Shown: positions 1 to 12,356, numbered from the stretch's first letter. The stretch is DNA of 64,000 nt from Amphiura filiformis (GCF_039555335.1 NC_092631.1:15538305-15602304), one strand, 5' to 3'. The notes: generated by a model from the letters alone, not told the origin. A program made the numbers and translations.

Positions 1-118
1 TCAATCTTAGCGACATCCGACTCATTTCCCTTGATCGTGTCACATAATATAATATCCCCCCCCCCCAATTTCTCCCTCCCCCAACAAAACATCCAACTAT
101 TGTGAGTGTTGAGGCTGT
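1..118. repeat. Fragment of a TIR element plus MCM3 intron
   Basis: The first 50 bases (tcttagcgacatccgactc onward) nearly repeat 7655-7700, which lies inside the TIR element at 7330-7773. The window therefore opens inside a copy of that repeat, in an intron of MCM3. A C-rich run follows at about 56-67. Confidence 0.5.
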
Positions 119-218
119 TTGCAGAGGGCAAGAAAAAATATTTTTTGGCCTTATTTTTTTATTGTATTATTTTTCAGTGTAGATTTGATGTGTATTTGTA
201 TTTCTCTCATTTATGCAG

Positions 219-1000
219 TACCAGTTAGGAGTGCAAAGAAGAAGACGTCACCTCGCAAGAAGTCAGACGGGGACAGCCAGGAGGATATGGACACTTCCGA
301 TTCACAGACTGCACTTCTTCCTGAAAGGTATGCAATTCACATTGGTGTAAAACTCATTAATTTGCATCAATCATATTTTCTCAGTGATGAACCCTATATA
401 TTATGGCCAGTTCGTAATAGCTAGGCAGGGCTCATAACATTGTGGATTGATATAAACTGGGAGTACACACATTGACAGCTGGGTGCAGCACCTGCGCATG
501 AATTGTGCTTTGAGTATTGCGTGACTGGCGCAAGGTTTTGTGAATTTACAAAGGCATAAGTTAAACTTAATGCGTGGAGTAACAAAAAAAGGATAGTAAT
601 AAATCACAGTAACATGATCATGGTTTTTTTAAACTAGACATATATGAATGAAAATGGCGAAACTGTTAACACTGTCAAAAAGAGTGAAGCGTCTGCATAC
701 AACATATTTTGTAGCCTAATACAAAATTTAATACAACTATTTCGTGGCACTATTTTGAATTATTGACAACATTATATTGTGTTATTCTCCACCCACAGGT
801 TAAAATTGTTCCGTGGCACAGTCCAGAAGGTGTTCGCCACAACACACGCCCAGTCAGTTGCCGTTGACGACATCAAGAAGACATTACACGAGGACTTCCC
901 CGATGAGAGATTTACAGAAGACGAAATTACAGCGGCCATTAATGAGATGCAAGAAGCTAACCAGATAATGGTTGCAGAAGGCATGGCCTTCTTAATTTAA
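219..1000 (+). CDS. MCM3: MCM3, C-terminal part (last two exons)
   Basis: This is the 3' end of the replication licensing factor MCM3, a subunit of the MCM2-7 helicase; the rest lies upstream of the window. The exons are 219-327 (after an acceptor ending ATGCAG, donor GTATGC) and 799-1000 (after CCCACAG), ending in TAA. Joining AG to G restores an Arg codon and keeps one frame. The first exon encodes a basic, Ser-rich linker (RSAKKKTSPRKKSDGD). The second encodes the C-terminal winged-helix region: FRGTVQKVF, THAQSV, an ITAAINEMQ helix and the ending NQIMVAEGMAFLI, which resembles the vertebrate MCM3 terminus (NQVMVSEGIIFLI type). The catalytic AAA+ part is not in the window. A candidate polyadenylation signal AATAAA lies far downstream at 3400-3405. 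The family call is confident; the borders are by eye. Confidence 0.9.
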
Positions 1001-2719
1001 AGTGACTATAACAAGAACTTGAAAAGATACAAAGGACTTGCATAGATTTAGTGAGCAGAGTGCAAGATCATCGTAAAGTGCAGTAGAATATGATAGCTGC
1101 CATATGTAAAACATTTGTTTGCAGCACAATTTCCTCATTGTAAATGGTTGATGTTACTTACATGATGGCTGCTAACATAACCCAAGATATCACTTTGATT
1201 ATATATGCGATATGATTAAGCAAAATCAGTTGGAAATTTTGGATTTTGAGGTATAGCCCATTTCCTTTGTTTGGCTATGTTTTGGAAACTTTTGAACTGG
1301 TTCAATTTCAATGGGGTTTTCTGCAAAATCCAGCTTTGAAAATGCTTTTTAATAGAAACTGACATCTGAATAGAATCTGGCACACATGGCATTTCTGTTG
1401 AAGAAAAGTCTCAAATCAATCATGTTTTGACTGAGAAACAACACTACCTAGCCCCAGTCTGTACAGAATGGCTGGTGTGCTGCTAACATTGAGAAATGTA
1501 ACAACTACTAAAGTTGTTGATATGAATAATTGTAAAAAAAATTCTGTGTACCCAATGATGATCATCGAGTGCGAAGAAGCAGCAGTCTCCTCCACCCCCT
1601 TCACGCTTGATGACCAACCATCATGTTGTCATAATTGTTGATCAGCCGTGCAGCATGCTTGTTATAATCTGAAGAATTTGGAAATTAAGTTTTAAACGCT
1701 GGTTACAAAAACAAACAAACATGCTAATGCATAATTCAAAGCTTACATTGTAATCATTGCAGGATTTTCCTGTAATAATCATTTTTGCATAGTGCTCATT
1801 TGCTTGCAAATCATTCTTGTGCACCCATCTTTATTGACAGGAGATTTCAGACTTTGTATCAATTAAAAATTGAACAACTTTGACTAAAATATTCTGGATA
1901 TGCACGTACATGCACACTTTTGCTACACATACAAATATTTAAATATTTCTTAAGGCCATACATGGTCACGTTGAAGTCACTATCCACACCATAACCTATA
2001 AATAATACTTGTATGGCTGCCTCTACATTGCTGATCAAGATGATGGTCAAACGTGATGCATGCTGGGAATGAAAAGGGCTCAAAAGCTATAAAATTTGTC
2101 ATCCGAGATTGCGAATTTGAGCCCTTTTCCTTCCCAGCAAGCATCACTTTTGCCTATCGATCGCTATCAGCAATATACCTTATGGGCGACTCGACATGGG
2201 TGTGATATATTCACATCAATGCACACTACTGTGATCTGCTTCTATAATAAGCAAGTCTACAGGGCACTCGGATCCGCATCTAGGAAATCATCGCATAATG
2301 AGCATGTTTCTTGCGTTACAGTCTGTGCGTGTAGAGAGCTCACGGCTCATTGTCGTGCATGTATATGACGCGATGCCGTCTGCGCGCACAAGAGAAGTTC
2401 ACATTGATGCGCATCTCAGGAGTGCGCATTGTTGTGGGTCTTGCTGCTTGTATAGAGTCCCTCAATATTCTACTAAAATTTAAAAATTCACAAATTCTTT
2501 TTGCAGATATGAACTCCATATGGGCATTTCGATTTTATAAATATTTCCACCTTTATTTTCCAGGTATTCAAAATTGTATAAAAAGTATTGGACTAAACTA
2601 GTTCTCCTTTCATTAATGGCTTTGTATGAAAATATAAACTAGATATCTCTTTTTACCACAGATAGATGCTAGTTTTCAGGAATATTTATTCCGTACTAAG
2701 CAGAGGAAAAGGTGCATTA
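1001..2719 (+). other. MCM3 3' flank, no further gene seen
   Basis: AT-rich sequence after the MCM3 stop, possibly long 3' UTR. The segment at about 1190-1400 resembles 26320-26450 (shared phrases such as tttctgcaaaatcc/tgga and aatgctttttaatagaaact), so it is repeat-derived. A short inverted repeat lies at about 2060-2150 (gcatgctgggaatgaaaagg against ccttttccttcccagcaagc). No ORF here resembles a known protein. Confidence 0.4.
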
Positions 2720-3145
2720 TCAGTCCAAGAGAACGCCAAATATGGATCAGGAGTATTACATAATAATACCCTGCTATGACAATAGCTGCACTAGGTTAAT
2801 CGTATAATATCCTTATGTGGTTAGCATGGCTGGGCCAGGAAATCCACAAGGTCAGCCAATGTATGTACATGTATTCGGTACATGTGCCATATCTTTTACA
2901 ATGGGTGATAAATTTCTGGTTTGTTTTATTTCAAAACGCAACAGTCGATATTCTAAAGCTTGGTCCAAATCCAAGAGAAGAACCAACTCTAGTAATTTAT
3001 GTGGTTTCAAATTATATCGGCCGTTGCCTTTTTGATAGAAATGGTGTTTGTTGATGTGCACAGTTTCCCATTAGATCATAACATGCTGTTGTACATCCAA
3101 GGTCAAAGGTCTTTTAATCCATATTTGGCGTTGTTCTGGGACTGA
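2720..3145. mobile_element. 426-bp PIF/Harbinger-like MITE (family E), copy 1
   Basis: The ends are TCAGTCCaagagaacgcc and ggcgttgttctGGGACTGA, inverted to each other around an inner CCAAATATGG. TTA flanks both sides, as expected for the 3-bp TWA duplications of PIF/Harbinger elements. A second copy of the same 426-bp length lies inverted at 38187-38612 with only a few mismatches. The small ORFs inside are present in both copies but resemble nothing known, so it is non-autonomous. Confidence 0.8.
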
Positions 3146-3462
3146 TTATAGGAAATGGGAGGCTGCTCCAGGATTTTTGGCCTTGCTCGCTTGCATCAGA
3201 AATTTAAAGTGAATCTGCTTTGGTCTTAAAGTGGACAGTGGTTATCACATTGTGTGTCTATAAATCTTTGTTCATGTATAGTAGTTTAATGCTACTATTG
3301 AAATTATTATTGTACAACAATGTATAGTGTATATTATATTAATTTTTGTACTGTTTAATACTTTGTTCTAAACAAAAAGGAAAAAAATATGTAGATGTTA
3401 ATAAAACAGAATTCAGTATGTACCAAACATGGTGTATTTTTTATTCGAGTTCTTGCAACATT

Positions 3463-4184
3463 TAGTGGGTTTTTAGCTGGTTCGCCGTCGGACAAGTTTA
3501 AAACTGTCAAGCTTTCGTCAGGAGTAGCTCTGACTTCAGTACCTAAAGTACGCTAATCTTTACCACGTCGTATGTGGCGCTCTCTATTTTCAAACCAATC
3601 ACAGAGCCGCTAATCTGTACCACGTCCGCAATTAAGTGATATAAACGCTAATCGTACATACAATCAATCAATCGGTCCATGAGTGGCCAAATGGTTCCTG
3701 GTAAGCCGTATACTTCTATTGCAGTATATGCAGTCTACATGTTCTCTGTTGACAAGGGGCAGTCTTCATTGAACAGCTCTTTTTTAGAGCTAACAAACCT
3801 TTAAATTTAGCAGATAGGCGAGGTCTGCTTGTTTTCTGTTGACAAGGGGCAGTCTTCAGTGAAAGGCTCTTTTCAGAGCCACCAAACCTTTAAATTTAGC
3901 AGATAGGCGAGGTCTGCTTGTTTATGTAGACAAGGGGCAGTCTTCAGTGAACGGCTCTTTTCAGAGCCACCAAAATCTTTATATTAGCAGATAGGCGAGA
4001 TCTGCTTGTTCTGTTGACAAGGGGCAGTTATCAGTGAACGGCTCTTTTCAGAGTCATCAGTAGGCAAGGGGCGATTTACATGTCTCATTCTTAGGTACTT
4101 TGTCCTGAAGAAGTCAGAGCTACTCCTGACGAAAGCTTGACAGTTCTGAACTTGTCAGACGGCGAACCTGCTAAAAACCCACTA
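3463..4184. mobile_element. TIR element with internal 89-bp tandem array
   Basis: Long inverted termini of about 75 bp begin TAGTGGGTTTTTAGC and end GCTAAAAACCCACTA, and include CTTTCGTCAGGAGTAGCTC and its complement. The flanks share ATT. The interior holds the tandem array at 3739-4077. There is no transposase, so it is a non-autonomous DNA element. Confidence 0.75.
3739..4077 (+). repeat. Tandem array, unit about 89 bp, nearly 4 copies
   Basis: The unit starts GTTGACAAGGGGCAGTCTTC and contains GGCTCTTTTCAGAGCC, itself an inverted repeat, then AGATAGGCGAGGTCTGCTTG. Units begin near 3748, 3838, 3926 and 4013, with a degenerate last unit at about 4058. Confidence 0.8.
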
Positions 4185-4335
4185 ATTGTTATGAATTCCC
4201 GTCGTAAAAGCCTATCCCACAATTTCTTGCAACATGTTGCATATTTGTCAAAGTTTAATATCCCCTGTATAGGGTATGCAAGGTGCATCTTGGATCAATG
4301 AATGCAGTGGGGGAAAATGACCCACCAGAAACATA

Positions 4336-4719
4336 CAGGGTGTCCCTGAAAGAACTGTATCGTAAGAAACTTGTTGAATTTTGACAATTGACCACACCGT
4401 TTGTGAAATATTAGAATTTTACGAAACTCATTTTCAAACCTTTCCACGGATTCAAATATCAACCGATGATCTGTATTCATCATTGTGCATGGCACATGGG
4501 ACGTCTATTGTCATTGACGGATTTGACTCCGGGCTGAAAATTGGGTAGTTTCGTAAAATTCTTTTATTTCAAAAACGGAGTGGTCAATTGTCGAAATTCA
4601 GAAAGTATATGATAACCGATATATTCCTCAACACATCACTCACTTAGTAATGTATGGTTTGTGTTAAAATACCCAAAATATTCAGTTTCCGATGATACAG
4701 TTCTTTCAGGGACACCCTG
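4336..4719. mobile_element. 384-bp TA-flanked MITE
   Basis: The termini are CAGGGTGTCCCTGAAAGAAC and GTTCTTTCAGGGACACCCTG, a near-perfect inverted pair, flanked on both sides by TA. This fits a Tc1/mariner-like non-autonomous element. It has no coding capacity. Confidence 0.8.
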
Positions 4720-4721
4720 TA

Positions 4722-7329
4722 CAATACACCGGGCTAATAAAAGTGGATTTTCATTTTAGTCGTTTTTCGTTATTATTAAGAAAAGTCCATTATCTGACAA
4801 TTTAGTGGAAATAAACCGAAATGTCATACATGACAAATTTTGTTTCATTTAATCCAAGCAAATCTGTTCTCAATCTGTTTCAAAAATGTCTGTATGAAAA
4901 GATGATCTAAGCATTAATCCCTGGTTTTAAATTGTCTTATATCAAAAATAAAAGTAATAATGAAATGCAGTCAAATAATGAAATGGTTGCCTCATTATTT
5001 GATAACTCTCTCCCCAGAAACTTGACATCAACTTTAATTATATAAGCCTAAACCGTACCCAAAGGGATTCGGGGATTTGCCTAAAATTAATAAAAAACAA
5101 ACCCTTCAGGTGACAAAAAAAAAAGGACGGACCTTTTAAAATTTTTCTGGAGGCTTAAATATCACCAAAATCTATTTAAAAAAAAAGAATTTTGGCTCCA
5201 AAACGGCTGATTTTACATAATTTAACAATTTTCTACCCTAACCAAATACTGGCATTTAAACCCCATTAGAAGTAAGTAAATCAGTCATTTTATTGACCCT
5301 AAACCGTTCAAACAACTGGGAAATTGAAAAAGGTTTAACCTACGCCACACTCCATTTGTCTCCAAGGAATATGCAAGGCAGGCATAACCTTTTCTTAAAT
5401 TTCCTTGTTTTAAATCCCAGTTTTAAATACCCTATTCACGATACATACTTACTGTGCCTGATCATTCATGAAAAAAACAAAAACCTTTTTATGTGAATCT
5501 TTGGTCACACATGATACCACCTGGGATTGTTGCATTTAGAAGAGGCATGCTATCATTTTGACACATCCTGTATAATAGGCTGTAAGCAAACAAAACAAAC
5601 GTGCAGAACAGGTTACAGTATATTATTTGACTTTATTATATACATATCAGACTTCAGATAAAATGGTTTTTACAACATGGGCACACAATTTAACATGACT
5701 GTTTACTAAGTTTCTCCACTACTAAGAGTGGCAACCCATCACATCTGATAGCTTCCTTTTATACAGTTTGTCCACTGAAGTACAAAGTGACAATGCGCAC
5801 CTACACAGTGCACAGTGCTGTGTCTCTGCTGCAGATATGTGTGCCTTCAACAAAGTCGGCACAATGTATGCGTCCGCATCAGTACTTTGTACTTCAAAGT
5901 AAACCGACTGTAGTCAACTGCTGTTCAAGGCATGGTGAGTTAATCAAAGTGAATAGGCTCCCTCATCCTTCTGAAAATGCCTGTGCCTTTGCTGGGGATC
6001 CAAATAGCTGCTTTAAGCCACCTGAAGTTCTTACCAGCTTCTCTGTGAACAACTTTTGAGTCTTCTGAATTGATTGAATGATTATGGGGTGTCAAAGCAA
6101 TCCTGGTAGCCACAGTTGGAGAAGTTGGACCATCACTTCACTTTTTAAACCAGTCTTTGACACCAAAAGAACCCGAGGGGTGTAATTTTCTTTGGACGTC
6201 ACAGGCAAGTGTCAACTTTGTATGACCCCCCCCCCCATCTTGGGATGAAAAATGTTATGACTTCCATTCATTTTGTAAATGTGTGCGTGCCCCGTAATGC
6301 GTGAAAATATTTAATGTTACCGCATAGAATGTGAGCATAAGTGGTGAAAAGTTTAAGTCATAAGCCCTTGATAATTTTATGATCCCCTTACTTTTGGTGT
6401 AAAAAACTATGACCCCTTGACTCCCCCTTGTGAAGAAAATTACATGGTCCCTAAAAGTTGAGTGCCTCACCCCATAGTTCATCATAAGTAATATTATGCT
6501 GCATAGCCTGCATACTTTACTGGCAATTTGCAAGTAAATTTTACATTACCATGAGTCTTCATATAATGCAGGCCAATCATCCACAATGAAGTTCTATCTT
6601 TTTCAAACAAAATTAAAGGAGGATCGTGATCCTAGCATCCTCTTTTTGTGACATTTTTCAGTAGATATCCACGAAAAAAGCTTATTCCCAAAATTTCAGT
6701 TGATTCCGATTAAAGCGAAGTTATACATGATTATGTGTATTACACTGCTCCATAGGCCACTGTTGTAATTTCGTTCTGGTATACCAGAACGAAATTCAAA
6801 TTTGATGATATTTTTGTTTTTAAACTAATAAATCTGCAAGACATTTTTGGTATATAAACATTATGTAGCCAGAGGTTTCCAGTGGTATAAAAATCGAGAA
6901 AATTGGAGGATGAGGCTGTGGATCACGAAATGCCCTTTTAATTCAAAAGAAATATGCATTGATACAAGTGTATATATCTATGAAAGAAACATTTACAATT
7001 TACATACAATAATATTTCTAGTATAAATGTTTATATAATGTCATAATAATGATATTGCAAAGAAGGTAGGTATTTAGTTCATATTTGCAACCATGGAAAC
7101 AAAATTTTGAGTGGATCTCATCGCTGGAAAGAATATTGTCACACAATATACTTTTCATTACGACAGAACTCAAGGGTTTTGGAGAAGGCGCAACCAATAA
7201 TCGGCAGAAATTAGTTGATGCTTACCAATAATGCTTACTGATAACATGGTGAAAAAAGTAACAACACTTCTAAATACCATAAAAACTGTCACCTGTACTA
7301 ATTGTTCTGGGACATCCTGTACATGTATA
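4722..7329. other. Intergenic, repeat-derived, no gene seen
   Basis: AT-rich sequence without a recognisable coding exon. It contains a short inverted repeat (gaagtacaaagt near 5777 and actttgtacttc near 5886). It also has a repeat-like segment from about 6610, starting ggaggatcgtgatcctagca, that includes the perfect palindrome at 6767-6796. Confidence 0.4.
6767..6796. repeat. Perfect 30-bp palindrome
   Basis: AATTTCGTTCTGGTA is followed directly by its exact reverse complement TACCAGAACGAAATT. It sits in a repeat-like, non-coding stretch and may be an element terminus or a foldback centre. Confidence 0.75.
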
Positions 7330-7773
7330 GGGCGATTTCACGAAAGGTCATTAGGTAAAATCTGCCTCCAGAAGACATGATGCATGCATAAAGCACAAAA
7401 ACAAACAAAAATCCCCAGTTGAAGTGATATTGATTGACTCATATGTGACATGATCAAGGGGAATGAGTCACATGTTGGCAATTTTCAATTAGAAGTTTTT
7501 CACACTGTTTTCTGGCAGTTTACAAATGCTACATTTTGATACAAACCCATCAAGATCGGACATCTGGTTACCGAGTTATGAGCAATTTATCAATGGCTGA
7601 AAACAATATAAAACAAAAGAATTTAAACACTGTTTTTGCCAATATCTCAAAAACAATATTAGCGACATCCGACTCATTCCTCTTGATCATGTCACATATG
7701 CTTTGTACTTGTTCCATGCATCATGTAGACCTCTGGAGGCAGATTTGAACTAATGACCTTTCGTGAAATCTCA
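7330..7773. mobile_element. TIR element, about 440 bp
   Basis: The left end GGGCGATTTCACGAAAGGTC and the right end GACCTTTCGTGAAATCTC are inverted, and the similarity continues inward (aaatctgcctccag against ctggaggcagattt). TATA is found at both borders. A related fragment opens the window at 1-50. Confidence 0.7.
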
Positions 7774-7832
7774 TATAGTGCTCAACACCACTTGACAGAG
7801 CCAAGAACCCGGGCCAAGAACCCCTTTGCTAA

Positions 7833-8216
7833 AGTCAGAAATAAATTGCCTGATGACACATGTCAATCAAACTCTACTAACCAATCATGGGCCATGGAGA
7901 GTTAGCGCATAAAAAAGGAGGTATTCATCTGTGGCAGTGGCACCTTCATCAGAGAGGAGGAATGCACAAAATGTTAGACGATATCTGATGCACAAACATC
8001 TTTTCTAGGCATTGTTGACATTGTGCCTTCAGCAAAGAAAGTTTCCTATTATGAAGACCCAACTATTGAGACAGTTTGTATGTTTAAAAAACTAACCTAA
8101 GGGCACACTTTTGTTTCACTACATTCTGAAATTTCAAACATCACATAAAACCGTCTGAGTTTGATTGACAGGTGACATCAGACATGAACTATCTTTCTTT
8201 AAATTCTGACTTTTAC
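7833..8216. repeat. Inverted-repeat (foldback) segment
   Basis: AAAGTCAGAA and ATGTCAATCAAACTC on the left recur inverted on the right as GAGTTTGATTGACAG and TTCTGACTTT. It is probably a degenerate MITE; target duplications were not resolved. Confidence 0.45.
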
Positions 8217-8347
8217 TATAGCACGGATCCATGAAAAGAATTTGGTATGAGCCTTTAGAGGTCCAAATTTCATTGGACAAGATTAAAGTTTACTTATTTC
8301 ATGAGTACTCTACTGAGTCTACTCATAATATTGCAATCATGACTACG

Positions 8348-8581
8348 CAGTGGCGGATTTAGGGGGGGGGGGGCGCAGCCGGCGCGCGCCCCCTCTATTT
8401 TTTTACTAGCAAAGGGCGCCGGCCTAACTTAGAAATACAAAAATGAAAGAAATAAAAAACAAAAAAAACAAATTCGCCACGAACAGCAAACAATGGGCCA
8501 AAACCGTTGAGTTTTCGAGGGGGTGACCCCCTTAACACCAAAAGGCGCCCCCTCTATCAAAAATTCCTGGATCCGCCCCTG
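8348..8581. mobile_element. hAT-like MITE (234 bp)
   Basis: The ends CAGTGGCGGATTTAGGGGG and CCTGGATCCGCCCCTG are hAT-type inverted termini (CAGNGGCG...). G-rich and C-rich runs follow them. No 8-bp duplication could be matched. Confidence 0.6.
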
Positions 8582-8708
8582 CTACCTATTCTATATCTTG
8601 ATTACTTACAGTGCATGTCAATCTTTTTATCTCCATTGTGAAATACAAAGTAACACTGGTTATAGCTTGCAGTGGAATTTTGTGTTGCTCTTGTGCCTAG
8701 CAAAAAGT

Positions 8709-8827
8709 GTTAGGGATTGCTTCAAACCCAACCGACCACCCAAGCCCTCACAGAACCAAGCCCAATCGCCAGTTTCTCCAGGGTGCTAGTCCTCCAGTGG
8801 TTGGGTTTTGAAGCCATCCCTAATGAC
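8709..8827. repeat. Short hairpin MITE
   Basis: TTAGGGATTGCTTCAAACCC is inverted as GGGTTTTGAAGCCATCCCTAA about 115 bp away, with ACCGACCAC against GTGGTTGGG. It is a compact non-coding foldback repeat. Confidence 0.55.
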
Positions 8828-9419
8828 CCTTTATTAGTACTGATTACTGAAATAAAAGGAACATTACATTCTTGCTGGAAATCAATAACCCATCAGAGTG
8901 ACTATGATGACACATCCATGGGTAGATTTTCACCTCACATTCCAAGAAACAATCTTGATTTAAAAATACAAAAGGAATTTTACATGATTCACTTTTTTTG
9001 TATATATTCTGTAGTCTGCAGAATGTAGATATAAAATATTTACCGAGACTGAACACTGATTCACACAGATCCTTTGTCCGAGAATCTTTGAGAGAATTGG
9101 GCTACCGTAAAAACTTGATACTTAGCATAATGTGTTTACTATCGAGCGCTTTTGAAAACATGAAATTGTACCAATGCCGGCACTTTATCAACTGAGCTAA
9201 TGGGGTTGAGACACACATTTGCAGGCTTACTTGTTTGTAAAATGTATGTAACTATGTGTGTTGATGGTTTGCTCAAAACCCTTTACACTTTTGGGGATGT
9301 ACGTGGCTCTTCGTGTTTGCATGTTTTAAAAGTGCTCGAGAGTAAACAGCTAAGCACATATCCTAACTATCAAGTTTTTATAGTATTGCAGTTGAAATAC
9401 ATACATGCACATTGTACAC

Positions 9420-9572
9420 ACCCTATATGGAAGACATCATAGACATGACCTTAATCTTTCACATAGGGAGAGTGAATTTCAAATGGTGTTTCCTGTATGT
9501 GTGATTCCATTTAAAATTCACACTCCCTGTGTGGGAGATTAAGGTCATGAGGTGTATGGATTTCAACTGGTA
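9420..9572. mobile_element. Foldback MITE (family G), copy 1
   Basis: The arms CACCCTATATGGAAGACAT and ATGACCTTAATCTTTCACAT are inverted as AGATTAAGGTCATGAGGTGT, with AGTGAATTTCAAATGG against CCATTTAAAATTCACACT in the middle. A relative lies at 27529-27702. Confidence 0.6.
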
Positions 9573-10164
9573 TCTAGACCATTGATTCACAGATTTGCAC
9601 TGTAATTCTAGCCCTGCTGCCATGGACCATCCTCTAGGTGACAGTTGTCAGGGTGACCTTCCCCTGCTACGTAATGCAAGAAAACCCATTCACTTGTATG
9701 CATAGCAATAATAAATGCCATTAATGATGAAATTCATCAGGATCGTTCAATTAAATATGTAAATAAATTCTGGTAACAGACCCAAAAGAATATAGATGTC
9801 GACAATTAACTGAGCATGTCGCAGCTACCCATTAGTTGGGACGAGAAAAATCATAGATCAAGAGGCAGACAAAACCACATGTTGGCTCAAAGAAGCTATT
9901 TGGATCAAGGGAATAAAACACTATGAATAAGGAGGAGGGGACATACAAATTGAACAGAATCTATGACCAGATCATTTCAAAATGGCAACCTTCAAAAGTG
10001 GTGATGTCATCACAGTCACCATGAACTGCCGATATTTAAAAACACTGTAGTCATTGTAGAGTAAACAAGGTTCCTGGTAGGAACTGAAATATATCTAGTG
10101 AGTACTATATTCTTTTGGATCTGTTACCAGAACTTATAAATGCTTTGCAGTTTGATAGTATTAG
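9573..10164. other. MEA1 3' flank, no gene seen
   Basis: Non-coding sequence between a MITE and the MEA1 stop. Read on the minus strand it is the 3' UTR or 3' flank of MEA1. I found no clear polyadenylation signal in that orientation. Confidence 0.4.
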
Positions 10165-11506
10165 CTACCTATCTCCACTATATTCAGAGTCAGTACTTCC
10201 ATCCTTATCATCATTATTTGTCCCTGATTGTCTTGAACTATTACCATCACTCACTTTTGATACCAAATTCTTCTTCCAATCTTGCTCACTCACAAAATTA
10301 GCCCACTGTGGCGTGTTTGGTAGCTTAAAACCAGCCATCGCAGCCTTGATTTGATCATCCTCGGCCATCTGTTGCTTGCGCCATTCCCGCACATCCGTTG
10401 TGTCGCTGTATGAAACCTTTGTCGCTTGGTCCGGTTGTGGAATTTGATTAGGCATGAGTGTAGCCATGTGTTGGGGTAGATGAGGATGGGATGATGATGA
10501 AGTGGAAGATAAGCTTGATACTTGCTGCATCATCGCAGAGTCATACGATGAAGCAGTTGCTGCTGCTGCTGCTGCTGGCGTTGATGTGGATCCTGTGGTT
10601 GAAGGGGTCTCCGATTCTTCCTCGATATCCTCTGGGCCCTGAGACAAAATTAGAACCGGAATAAAAATGCAATGTCAAATACATGATATTCAGATACAAT
10701 CCAAGCTGCGTAGAAACAATGTCAAATTCCTTAAGGGTTCGGATAGCAATGTTTGCACAGTACTTTTTGTGGGACCTGAGAGCACATCAGTCACATCAAA
10801 TTGCATTCTGAATACAAGGAATGTCCACCTAATATCAAATAATTTAGATTTTTTGAAATTTGCGATATAATGCAGATTTTATGGCAGTTTTCAGTCAAAT
10901 AAAGCTATGAAATTGCCATATAAAGTTTGATTTTGCATGACAAATGATCATTTTGCTTCAAGTTGATCACATCACATTAGTGCAAAATGAGTCGGATGTT
11001 GGGAATATTGATTTTGATTGAGATGAAAAGTTTTTACCTTCCTTTGTATTTTATTGTAGCATTAAAATGGCCATATCTCTGGAATTGTAAATCTAACTAT
11101 ATATGATGGGGTTTTCAGCAAAATAAAGGTCAGAGAATGGCTCATGCAATGAAATTGAAAACTTAATTTTGATTTTGATCGCCATCAAACTTATTCTTCA
11201 TTTAGCCTGACCGCATCACAATTGTAGTCCAAAATATAGGAATTCCATTGTACTCACATCAGGATCTTGTGCTAACAGCTGATAGCCTCCATTCTGCATC
11301 TGTCCCTCCCCTTCATCCCCGCTGGACAATCCCTCATCATCACTCTCCGGTTGATCGATCACTACAAATCCTTGCTGTGAAGGTAGAGGTACATCATCTT
11401 CTGAGCCATCCTGATGGTCCCTTGGAATCTCGTTGACCCCTCCTTGATCTCTCATCATGCTAGTACTGGGGGGTTTGGAGATCGACTGGTATTTTTGGGT
11501 AGACAT
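10165..11506 (-). CDS. MEA1: MEA1 (male-enhanced antigen 1 homologue)
   Basis: There are two coding exons on the minus strand: 11506-11258 (ATG, 83 codons, donor GTGAGTA) and 10638-10165 (acceptor TTTTGTCTCAG, stop TAG), giving 240 residues with phase-0 joining. The family is small, acidic and poorly understood. Two blocks support the call: GYQLLAQDPD at the end of exon 1, like GYSYQPLNQDPE in mammalian MEA1; and IKAAMAGFKLPNTPQWANFV with SEQDWKKNLV in exon 2, like the family's VKRTMAGVSLP, PAWAREI and SDAQWEDVV. The N-terminal half is acidic (DQPESDDEGLSSGDEGEG). An Ala/Ser/Thr-rich stretch coded partly by a GCA/GCT run makes it longer than the roughly 185-residue mammalian protein. No upstream non-coding exon was identified. 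Confidence 0.85.
10731..10910. repeat. Half copy of the TTAA foldback family (M3) in the MEA1 intron
   Basis: TTAAGGGTTCGGATAGCAATG begins a stretch matching the left arms of the elements at 12357 and 57052 (gagagcacatcag, attgcattctgaatac, atatcaaataattt). Only one arm is present. Confidence 0.65.
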
Positions 11507-11672
11507 TTAACACATGATGCAGACAAATTCCAAAGTTGGTAACTGGGTCTGTGTATAAAAGTAGATAAGATCTAATAAACAAATCAAGTTGTTTTGGTTT
11601 TCACAGGTTAATGCCAGAATAATGGACAGGACACATTATTGCACTCCCCTTTATTTTTCTTTAATTTTTTAC

Positions 11673-12040
11673 TTAAGGGGGTACTACACCCCTGGCCAAA
11701 TTTGTGCCTAGTTTTGCATTTTTCTCAAAAATTATAGCGCATTGGTGACAGGTAACAGGTGACAGATATGTATATTATAGGGGCAAAGACTACAACTACT
11801 GCACTGAAAATTCAGCAAATCAAGGCAAATAGTTATTGATTTATTGATCAAATATTGGTTTTCCCTCATTTTTGACTGTAACTCCACAACTGTTGGCTGT
11901 GCTGAAATAAAAATTCCCAGTGCAGTAGTTGTAGTCCTTGCCCCTATAATATACATATCTTACTTGTCACCAATGCGCTATAATTTTTGAGAAAAATGCA
12001 AAAATAGGCACAAAATTGGGCAGGGGTGTAGTACCCTTAA
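11673..12040. mobile_element. TTAA-flanked foldback element (family M2)
   Basis: Nearly the whole element is an inverted repeat: TTAAGGGGGTACTACACCC to GGGTGTAGTACCCTTAA, with matching arms (tttctcaaaaattatagcgc, atatacatatct). TTAA stands at both ends, as in piggyBac/Kolobok-type targets, although TTAA could also be part of the terminus. The same end reappears at 63851. Confidence 0.75.
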
Positions 12041-12356
12041 ATGGATTAAATGTAGTCGCATTTACTGAAGCATGATGTCCACTGACTGTGTAAAGCAAAG
12101 GAAGCTGAGAATAAACACAGCCATTGATGGGCGATAGCATCAAAAATGTAAAATGTTGTGAAAATTGCACTTGACTTCAACAATATTTTGTGACTGTCAG
12201 TACCGTACTGGCTCATGGACATTTTGCAGGACATCTTGCTATTCTGGGACTTCATTCTACATTGTATTGAAGGACAAAGTACCCTAATTTGTCCTATTAT
12301 TGTTGGATGTCCTTCAATAACAAGACTTTTAACCCAATTCAGCTAATTCATGCCCC

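Noticed and set aside
2815-3061. Overlapping small ORFs conserved at 38271-38517
   Set aside because: Conservation is due to two recent copies of the same 426-bp MITE, not to selection on a protein.
3739-4077. CRISPR-like array
   Set aside because: Units are contiguous tandem repeats without unique spacers, in a eukaryotic transposon.
5787-6059. 90-residue plus-strand ORF
   Set aside because: No motif, no exon context, and it overlaps a short inverted repeat.
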